From assembly GCA_016868095.1 (NCBI GenBank), contig VGHV01000170.1:1-5660 (forward strand): a stretch of 5,660 nt of DNA, in the 5' to 3' direction. Numbering within the stretch: position 1 is the first letter of the stretch; every line of letters starts with the position of its first letter. Origin of the DNA: Betaproteobacteria bacterium (lineage in GTDB: Bacteria > Pseudomonadota > Gammaproteobacteria > Burkholderiales > Burkholderiaceae_E). Below the pieces are notes generated by a model that worked only from the letters and a program-made list of their open reading frames with translations, ran no database searches and was not told the origin of the DNA. Made by a program: the position numbers and the translations under genes. Shown piece after piece: positions 1 through 5,028 of the stretch.

Positions 1-2
1 CT

Positions 3-248
3 CATAAGCTTTTGTTTTGTTGCTGGATGGGCGAACAATCGGTCAGCGAGGCGCGAGCTGATTTTGTTAAGGCAGGCCTGCCGAGTTTTCGCAGCCCCGA
101 AGTGGCGGTCGATGCTTTTCGTAGCATGGTGACTTATGAATCCAATCAACAGCTCTTGCAACAGATTCCTCCACCCTTAAGTGCGCTTGCGAAACCTGAT
201 CTTGAGGGTGCTCGCCTGCTCATTGAAAGCGTGCTGGCTGAGCGGTGA
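3..248 (+). CDS. Upstream fragment of the PatZ-like protein: end of the CoA-ligase alpha-like region, 5' partial
   Basis: The frame is open from the window edge, so the true start lies to the left; the TTG at 12 is not a credible start. The 81 residues before the TGA match the end of the succinyl-CoA-ligase-like part of PatZ proteins. A buried strand with CWMGEQSV is followed by EARADFVKAGLPSFRSPEVA and a helix with the MVTYESNQQLL pattern. In relatives this is where the 'partly recycled NTPase fold' ends and a linker to the ATP-grasp lobe begins. If the stop is real, the upstream protein would contain the CoA-binding and ligase-CoA lobes but no ATP-grasp or acetyltransferase domain. Confidence 0.8.
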   Translation, partial: HKLLFCCWMGEQSVSEARADFVKAGLPSFRSPEVAVDAFRSMVTYESNQQLLQQIPPPLSALAKPDLEGARLLIESVLAER

Positions 249-278
249 TCAAGTCTCACAGAGTTTGAATCCAAGGCC

Positions 279-1490
279 TTGCTTGCTGCCTTCCATATTC
301 CGATTACCCATACGGTGCTTGCACGAAGTGCTAACGAAGCCATGCTCATCGCAACTCAGGTGGGCTATCCGGTTGCGATGAAAATCGATTCTCCTGATAT
401 TTTGCACAAATCAGATGTGCAAGGGGTTGCATTGAACCTGGCAAGTGCAACAAGCGTACGCGATATGTTTGAGCAAATGACTGATCGGGTTCGGGCAGTC
501 AAACCCGATGCGGTGATTAACGGCGTTACGATTCAGAAAATACATGCTGGTGATCATCACCGCGAAGTCTATATCGGTCTGATTAGTGATCCATTATTCG
601 GTCCTGTACTAAGCTTTGGCGCAGGCGGCGAGATGATCGAGCTGATTGATGATCACTCGCTTGAGCTTGCGCCGCTTAATCAGTTTTTGGCCCAGCAAAT
701 GCTCAAGCGTTCGAGAATTTACACACAGTTGCAAAACTGGCGTGGCGCAAAGCCAGTCAATCTTGAATCCCTTGAGCACATCCTGCTAAGGGTTTCTGAG
801 TTGGCCTGTGCACTTGCTCAGGTTGTTGAACTCGATATCAATCCTATCCTGATTGATCAACACGGTGCGATTGCTGTTGATGCGCGCGTCGTCTTAAGTC
901 ATGCCGCAATCCATAGCAGGCCGCATGAGCATTTGGCGGTGCTTCCTTATCCAAACCGATATGAACGTGTGTGGCCGCTTCGCGATGGGGGCGACTACCG
1001 TGTGAGGCCACTGCATCCCGAAGATGCAGCAAAGCTGCAAGCCCTGGTTAATGGCGTTTCAGCAGAGAGTCGCTACTTTCGCTTTGCCTCAGCCATGCGC
1101 GAATTGCCACAAAGACTTCTCGCAAGGCTCTCGCTGATTGACTATGAGCGCGAGATGGCACTTATTGCGTTAGTGAATAAATCATCCCAGCCAGGCGATG
1201 AACAAGAACAGGCGATTGCAGTGTCGCGCTATGTGACTAACCCGGATGCAAAGTCATGCGAGTTTGCGCTGCTTGTTCATGATGACTATGCCGGTCGAGG
1301 TCTGGGGACAAGAATGATGCAGGCGATCATCGAAGTCGCCCGTGACCGAGGCTTAGAACATATTCATGGTCTGGTGCTGGTCAACAATACGCCGATGCTT
1401 CGACTGATGCGCAGCCTGGGTTTTACGGTGTCGTCGATGCAAGACGATCCAGACTTTAAGCTCGTGAGCTACCGGCTAGGATCGTCTTAA
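279..1490 (+). CDS. Downstream fragment of the PatZ-like protein: ATP-grasp lobe plus GNAT acetyltransferase domain
   Basis: After the TGA the frame continues with SSLTEFESKALL, typical of the first helix of the ATP-grasp lobe, so the native protein surely included residues before any restart. The first possible start after the stop is TTG at 279; I see only AAGG two bases upstream, too close for a good ribosome site. Residues about 1-215 from this TTG form the ATP-grasp lobe, with GYPVAMKIDSPDILHKSDVQG (interrupted at G1) and a strand with FGPVLSFGAGG. From about 955 the GNAT domain begins with YRVRPLHPEDA. It keeps the Glu expected to be catalytic (codon 1260-1262, in CEFALLV) and the acetyl-CoA loop GRGLGTRMM (RGLG at 1296-1307), then ends normally after the LMRSLGF helix. 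Both lobes look functional, so the damage is recent or the stop is an error. An independently translated product is possible but poorly supported. Confidence 0.7.
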   Translation: MLAAFHIPITHTVLARSANEAMLIATQVGYPVAMKIDSPDILHKSDVQGVALNLASATSVRDMFEQMTDRVRAVKPDAVINGVTIQKIHAGDHHREVYIGLISDPLFGPVLSFGAGGEMIELIDDHSLELAPLNQFLAQQMLKRSRIYTQLQNWRGAKPVNLESLEHILLRVSELACALAQVVELDINPILIDQHGAIAVDARVVLSHAAIHSRPHEHLAVLPYPNRYERVWPLRDGGDYRVRPLHPEDAAKLQALVNGVSAESRYFRFASAMRELPQRLLARLSLIDYEREMALIALVNKSSQPGDEQEQAIAVSRYVTNPDAKSCEFALLVHDDYAGRGLGTRMMQAIIEVARDRGLEHIHGLVLVNNTPMLRLMRSLGFTVSSMQDDPDFKLVSYRLGSS

Positions 1491-1512
1491 GGGCCAAGAG
1501 ACTCGGCTTAAG
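1486..1512. repeat. Imperfect inverted repeat spanning the patZ stop codon
   Basis: CTTAA at 1486-1490 can pair with TTAAG at 1508-1512, and GCC at 1493-1495 with GGC at 1505-1507. This gives an 8-bp stem with a two-base bulge and a nine-base loop. No run of T follows, so it is not a standard intrinsic terminator. It lies where normal patZ sequence ends and the headless PAP2 sequence begins, so the paired CTTAAG hexamers may mark the deletion junction. This is inference; chance is a fair alternative. Confidence 0.25.
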
Positions 1513-1791
1513 TCAAAAGAGTGTAGGGGTGATTGTTCATTTACGAGCGGCCATGTTGCATTTGGTGCTTGGCTAATGGCTGCCTGGTATCTTGGCGGGC
1601 GGCAACGATGGTTGTTTTTGAGCCTTGGGGCAGCCATCACATGCCTTATAGGCTGGTTACGGATGGCTCAAGGTGCACACTTTATGACCGATGTGATTGG
1701 TTCGGTGCTACTCGTGTGGTTGACTGCCCACTTGCTTTCGATTGCATTATACGGTATCGAATATAGAATGAAAGACGATCCCACAACTTAG
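1513..1791 (+). pseudogene. PAP2-family phosphatase, C-terminal remnant (N-terminal half missing)
   Basis: PAP2 phosphatases dephosphorylate lipid phosphates or pyrophosphates at the membrane through three motifs: KxxxxxxRP, (P)SGH and SRxxxxxHxxxD. The frame here is open from 1480, after a TAG at 1477, to the TAG at 1789-1791. It contains CSFTSGHVAFG (SGH at 1546-1554) as motif 2. Then follows a hydrophobic helix and LRMAQGAHFMTDV as motif 3 (Arg 1660-1662, His 1678-1680, Asp 1690-1692, with exact R-x5-H-x3-D spacing). A last membrane segment (SVLLVWLTAHLLSIALYG) and a short charged tail complete it. Motif 1 and the preceding transmembrane helices are absent: the patZ stop lies only 55 bp before SGH. 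No ATG, GTG or TTG occurs in frame before motif 2; the first ATG, at 1576, would give 71 residues without SGH. A dead 5'-truncated gene is the best reading. The left limit given is where resemblance seems to start and is approximate. Confidence 0.85.
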
Positions 1792-1817
1792 CGGCAGCGC
1801 CTCTGACCGCTTCCCGT

Positions 1818-2933
1818 ATGGATTTAGCCAAGATGAATAAATGGTCGCGCGCTTTGCTTGTCGTGAGCTTTCCACTTATCGAAGCTTGTGGTGGAAGCAG
1901 TGAGGTTTCAGACTCATCAACGAGTATCTCCCCGCCCTCGAATTCAGCGTCGGCTAATTCAGCAAACACCGCATCAGCCTCGCCCGCTGCGCCAGGAACG
2001 TCTCCTCAGGTGACCTTACCAGCCCCAACACTTCGCTTCAACGATACAGGGATTAGTCTCAGTGATGGCTTGACTCGGGACGGTCGGTGGTCTGTCAGTG
2101 GATTGAACGGCTTAGGTTGGGAGTATTCGCTCGATCTGGGTCAAAGCTGGATGAGCGGCGTGGGCGATTTTTTTGTGGTTCAGGGTGATGGTCCAAAGAT
2201 GATTTGGGTACGCACACGGGATAGCCAGGGAAATACATCAGAGATTGTTAAAGTCAGTTGCACACTCGATACCATGCCTCCGGCCCCGATTCAGGCGGTG
2301 TCAGGGCAGGCTTTGGGATTTCGTCGGCTCGAGTTTAAAGGTCTTGAAAACCAGGCGAGCTGGGAGTATCGCTTCGATGTCAATGATCCTTGGGTGACAG
2401 GCCTAGGTGATCAGCTTTGGCTCATAGGAAACGGCCTGTCAACGCTTTTAATGCGACAAATCGACGCGGCAGCAAACCCCTCAGAGGCGACTATCCTAGA
2501 CCTCACGCAGGCAGGCGGAGCCGATTGGGTCGAGTTCTCATCAAACCCACTCATGCCTACCCAACTCACACAAGTGCCAAGCACGAAAGAGGGCTTGATT
2601 CTGCATGGAAGTGTGCAGCAAGGCGATGCTGACTTTGTTCGTGTTGACATACCGCCCAAGCATTTACTGGCCTCGATCAGGCTTGTCCACTATCGTTCTG
2701 AAGATAAAATCGCGTTTTTTGCTCTCCAACGCGGCCTCGTTTTTGACGCAGGTGTTGACACCACGAAAATGCTTGCCTTCGGACATTTTGGTCCCGAGAA
2801 ACTCGGTCAAAATCTCCTTGAAGGCTTGCCTGCCAATCAGCTCTCGTCGGGGTCGCTGGTCTTATGGATGCAGCAGACCGGCAGCCAAAAAACCGATTAC
2901 GCCTTCGAAGTTCGATTCGAACCAACTCCTTAA
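1818..2933 (+). CDS. Exported (possibly lipoprotein) protein with two tandem beta-type repeats and a PPC-like C-terminal domain, function unknown
   Basis: I do not recognise a named family over the full 371 residues. Residues 7-23 form a signal sequence: Lys/Arg followed by ALLVVSFPL. Cys24 in LIEACGG suggests a lipoprotein site, but Glu at -2 is atypical for a lipobox. Residues 25-68 are a Ser/Ala/Pro/Thr-rich linker, as in surface-tethered proteins. Two 42-residue units then align without gaps: 101-142 and 182-223 both begin WEY, carry W at the eleventh place and a G-x-GD turn, and end N-x-SE, with 15 identities by my count. They resemble Ig-like modules with a 'YS-D-G-SW' signature. Residues about 240-368 resemble a bacterial pre-peptidase C-terminal (PPC) beta-sandwich: DADFVRVDIP, YRSEDKIAFFALQRG and a final DYAFEV strand. 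The start is uncertain: ATG 1818 and ATG 1833 are both possible and neither has a clear Shine-Dalgarno sequence. It probably sits in the outer membrane or periplasm as a binding or structural protein, not an evident enzyme. Confidence 0.82.
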   Translation: MDLAKMNKWSRALLVVSFPLIEACGGSSEVSDSSTSISPPSNSASANSANTASASPAAPGTSPQVTLPAPTLRFNDTGISLSDGLTRDGRWSVSGLNGLGWEYSLDLGQSWMSGVGDFFVVQGDGPKMIWVRTRDSQGNTSEIVKVSCTLDTMPPAPIQAVSGQALGFRRLEFKGLENQASWEYRFDVNDPWVTGLGDQLWLIGNGLSTLLMRQIDAAANPSEATILDLTQAGGADWVEFSSNPLMPTQLTQVPSTKEGLILHGSVQQGDADFVRVDIPPKHLLASIRLVHYRSEDKIAFFALQRGLVFDAGVDTTKMLAFGHFGPEKLGQNLLEGLPANQLSSGSLVLWMQQTGSQKTDYAFEVRFEPTP

Positions 2934-2959
2934 CTTCCAAGATCGATAGCGGCATCCTC

Positions 2960-4510
2960 TCAAGTCGTTGAACTACCCGTGTCGGTGTTGGTATCGAGCG
3001 TTGGTAGATCTTTTTTTCGCCACGGCGACTCGACTTTGGAAAATGCTTGTAGGACTTTCACGCAACGATCCGCAGCGTAATCCGATTGAGCAGCGAGCCA
3101 ACCCACGGCAAACCAAGCTTGGGGATGCATAGCGCTATGAGATTTGTAGAGTGCATGGGCGACATGCAAATCGTTGTACTCACCTAAAGCGTCCTGAGCT
3201 TCTGACATGACCTGAAGAAAGTGCTCGAGACGTTTTTCTTGGAGCATGCTGCGAACGAACTCAACCCCATATCTCAGTCGCTTCATCCGCTTGCGTAGAT
3301 CATGGCGTTCGTCGACACTTAATTGGCCAAAATTTGCGCTCATTTTTTTGCATTTGCGATACCAGCGATGTAAAACTTGCAGTAACACCCCTTGTACTGG
3401 CATCAGTCCAAGTTCGCTGCCGCCAGTGGAGCGATCGAGGTCAAGTTTCATATCGTGCTCTAACCACTCAAGAAACCATAACTGACATTGCCGATCCCGA
3501 ATCAGATCTCTCGGTGATTTCAAACCCGTTGGTGAGGGCAGTTCGATAAGTGGGGCATCGATGTCGCGCAGGCGTGGCCAAAGGCTTTCAGCGAGGACAT
3601 CACGGTCTCTGCTTGCGCCAAGTTCTGTGGCCAGCGATCGAGCCTGTGCATCCCAATGTGCTATGGCATCGACCCGTTGACCAAAAAGTTTCATCGCGGT
3701 ACGCAGGCGTCGCAAGCCAACTCGAATCTGGTGCACGTGCTCAGGACCATGGCCTTCTTCTGCAGCGATCTGCGAAGCATTCTGCATCACTTGTCTGCGG
3801 CAATCCGAAAAGACCGCCAACAGGGCATCGTCCACATTTGCGCTCGGCTCAAGTCGAATCGAACCTGACTTCGCTGGCGATGCAAAGGCTCGATCTTCAA
3901 AAAGCATATGGCCACGCTGCGCTTTACTTCGAAGATCAATCCAAAGTTGATAGCGTTTGATGTAGCCTGCTGCAGCTTCAAGCACGGCAAGTGGCGAGCC
4001 CTTGATCGATTCGATTTCAAGCTCGCGTAAGGCAAGCTGTCGATCCTCGCTTTGGATGAAGCCTTCGTCAAAACAAAGCTCGACAAAGCCGCGCCTTGTG
4101 CGCTGAATCTGGCTCTGTCGTCGAACATCGGTGGCAAAGCGGCGTTGCAAGCTCTCGCCTTGAGCTCTTTGTAATAGGACTTGTAGCCTACGACCTGCGG
4201 GACTTCGAAGATGGCGGCTGACGTCGAGCTCTGGTTCTGCAGCGCTGCGGTCGGACAAGCGTATGTTGTCTTCTTCCCGACTAATGCTGTCTTGGCCCTT
4301 CCCAGCTTTGAGGGTTTGAACCCAGTTGCGTCCTTCACGTCGAAGCCGCAGTGCCATATCCTCGCTGGCCAGCAGCCGAGAGGCAGTATCAAAATACACT
4401 GCCTGAAGTCGTTGTCGTCGCAAATTATCGGGCGAGCGGGCCTTAATTTCCTGGGCTAATGCGGCCCGCGCAGATGCGGGAACCTGCAATTTAATCTCAA
4501 TTTCAGTCAT
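2960..4510 (-). CDS. CYTH-CHAD domain protein, probable inorganic triphosphatase / polyphosphate-associated protein
   Basis: This 516-residue protein has the two-domain layout of E. coli YgiF, an inorganic triphosphatase, and is longer than that ~430-residue protein. The N-terminal CYTH domain (about 1-200) folds as a triphosphate tunnel: the signature EIEIK is at 3-7, followed by YFDT (39-42), ALRLR (53-57), WVQTLK (63-68) and the metal-type acidic strand ELEIE (163-167). The CHAD domain (about 222-495) is helical. It carries the paired basic/histidine motifs expected to bind polyphosphate: VHQIRVGLRRLR (259-270), SRDRDV (300-305), ERHDLRKRMKRLRYG (401-415) and LGEYNDLH (442-449). The tail (501-516) is Asp/Thr/Ser-rich and probably disordered. 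ATG 4510 is chosen over an upstream TTG at 4540 because EIEIK normally lies at the extreme N-terminus and a GGAG sits seven bases upstream. It follows sixA by 47 bp and is the last gene of its cluster. Substrate (PPPi, ThTP or polyphosphate ends) cannot be told from sequence. Confidence 0.94.
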   Translation of the reverse strand: MTEIEIKLQVPASARAALAQEIKARSPDNLRRQRLQAVYFDTASRLLASEDMALRLRREGRNWVQTLKAGKGQDSISREEDNIRLSDRSAAEPELDVSRHLRSPAGRRLQVLLQRAQGESLQRRFATDVRRQSQIQRTRRGFVELCFDEGFIQSEDRQLALRELEIESIKGSPLAVLEAAAGYIKRYQLWIDLRSKAQRGHMLFEDRAFASPAKSGSIRLEPSANVDDALLAVFSDCRRQVMQNASQIAAEEGHGPEHVHQIRVGLRRLRTAMKLFGQRVDAIAHWDAQARSLATELGASRDRDVLAESLWPRLRDIDAPLIELPSPTGLKSPRDLIRDRQCQLWFLEWLEHDMKLDLDRSTGGSELGLMPVQGVLLQVLHRWYRKCKKMSANFGQLSVDERHDLRKRMKRLRYGVEFVRSMLQEKRLEHFLQVMSEAQDALGEYNDLHVAHALYKSHSAMHPQAWFAVGWLAAQSDYAADRCVKVLQAFSKVESPWRKKDLPTLDTNTDTGSSTT

Positions 4511-4517
4511 CCGGAGG

Positions 4518-4521
4518 CTCC
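4518..4521 (-). promoter_or_regulatory. Ribosome binding site of the CYTH-CHAD gene
   Basis: Read on the minus strand this is GGAG with seven bases before the ATG at 4510-4508. It decides the start in favour of 4510 over the TTG at 4540, which would add ten residues before the conserved EIEIK signature. Confidence 0.6.
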
Positions 4522-4522
4522 A

Positions 4523-4538
4523 GCCCCGTGTCTGGGGC
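4523..4538 (-). other. Small GC hairpin between sixA and the CYTH-CHAD gene
   Basis: GCCCC and GGGGC form a perfect five-pair stem around a six-base loop (AGACAC on the minus strand). It lies in the 47-bp gap after the sixA stop and ends one base before the GGAG ribosome site of the next gene. There is no T-run, so it is not a terminator. It could modulate translation or mRNA stability at the gene boundary, but a stem this short may be chance. Confidence 0.3.
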
Positions 4539-4557
4539 AAGTCATCAAGCCTCTACC

Positions 4558-5028
4558 CTATACCAAATCGGGACCGATCGCAGCTTTCACTTGCCAAAAC
4601 GGCTCGGCGTCCTTGCGCTGCAGCCACCACAAAGCGCCCTTTTTAATGCTCCAGCATGCCTCTCCGCCGCTCACCAAATGCGAAAGCAATTGTCCGAGCA
4701 AGGGTTGATGCCCCACGACCACGAGATGCCCTGACTTGCGCATATGGGCTTCATCGATCTTGATGGCTTGCAAGGCCTCTTCAAGCGAGGCACCCGGCAA
4801 TAAGCGTGGTTCTGGGCGCACTTTTGAAGACAGTGTTACGGCGGTTTGCAAGGCCCTTTGGGCGGGACTGCTGACCACTGCGAAGCTCTCCGGCAGTCTT
4901 GCCTCTAGCCATCGACTCATTCGGCTAGCCTGCTTTTTTCCGCGCTCTGACAAACTTCGCTCAAGGTCATCTTTAAGATCTTGGAGACTGTCGCCGGCAT
5001 CAGCGTGTCTCCACATGATGAGGTTCAT
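4558..5028 (-). CDS. sixA: Phosphohistidine phosphatase SixA-like, histidine phosphatase superfamily
   Basis: At 156 residues it matches the short SixA branch of the histidine phosphatase superfamily (E. coli SixA has about 160). SixA removes phosphate from phosphohistidine; in E. coli it acts on ArcB and on the nitrogen phosphotransferase protein NPr in the cytosol. The catalytic loop LIMWRHADAG holds Arg7 and the nucleophile His8, with Ala in place of the Gly of the usual RHG, as is common in SixA. Further conserved elements are LSERGKKQA (26-34), SSPAQRALQTA (Arg58) and VVVGHQPLL (His107, the second catalytic His). ATG 5028 places the RHA loop at the expected distance from the N-terminus and has AGGG seven bases upstream. 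That start codon overlaps the TGA of the preceding gene by four bases (ATGA), implying translational coupling. The in vivo target here is unknown. Confidence 0.93.
   Translation of the reverse strand: MNLIMWRHADAGDSLQDLKDDLERSLSERGKKQASRMSRWLEARLPESFAVVSSPAQRALQTAVTLSSKVRPEPRLLPGASLEEALQAIKIDEAHMRKSGHLVVVGHQPLLGQLLSHLVSGGEACWSIKKGALWWLQRKDAEPFWQVKAAIGPDLV

Larger units (their letters stand above)
3..1490 (+). pseudogene. patZ: PatZ/Pat-type acyl-CoA synthetase (ADP-forming)-GNAT acetyltransferase, 5' partial, interrupted by in-frame TGA
   Basis: This is the last ~495 codons of a protein whose full-length relatives have roughly 900 residues. The family joins an NDP-forming acyl-CoA synthetase module to a GNAT domain; characterised members (E. 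coli PatZ, Salmonella Pat) acetylate lysines of metabolic enzymes such as acetyl-CoA synthetase in the cytosol. One frame runs from the left edge to the TAA at 1488-1490, broken only by TGA at 246-248. Family resemblance continues on both sides of the TGA without a change of frame and, as I recall the E. coli sequence, without a gap, so a substitution is more likely than an indel. Other genes here end in TGA (the metallophosphoesterase at 5025 and the CYTH-CHAD gene at 2960), so TGA is a genuine stop in this genome. It is either a pseudogene, a base-call error or a split gene. The next gene on this strand is also damaged. Confidence 0.85.

Noticed and set aside
246..248. Selenocysteine or a reassigned TGA codon in the patZ-like gene
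   Set aside because: No family member known to me uses Sec at this linker position, no obvious SECIS-like hairpin follows, and TGA clearly ends two other genes in the window.
1720..1750. Promoter-like TTGACT (1720-1725) and CATTAT (1745-1750) ahead of the exported protein gene
   Set aside because: The 19-base spacer is long, the -10 element is weak and the site overlaps conserved PAP2 sequence. It is plausible but not supportable without transcript data.
1533..1766. An overlapping open frame of 77 codons across the PAP2 remnant
   Set aside because: It is an out-of-frame shadow. The PAP2 motifs lie in the frame ending at 1791, and this frame shows no family resemblance.
2914..2923. On the minus strand GGTTCGAATC looks like a tRNA T-loop
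   Set aside because: It lies inside the last codons of the exported protein, and no acceptor, D or anticodon arm can be built around it.
2910..2959. Possible terminator between the convergent genes, including the GTTCG-ATT-CGAAC hairpin at 2910-2922
   Set aside because: The stem has only five pairs, sits inside coding sequence and is not followed by a T-run on either strand. The 26-bp gap 2934-2959 has no clear hairpin.
3787..4392. A 201-codon open frame on the minus strand inside the CYTH-CHAD gene
   Set aside because: It is an alternative frame of a well-recognised gene on the same strand, with no domain features of its own.
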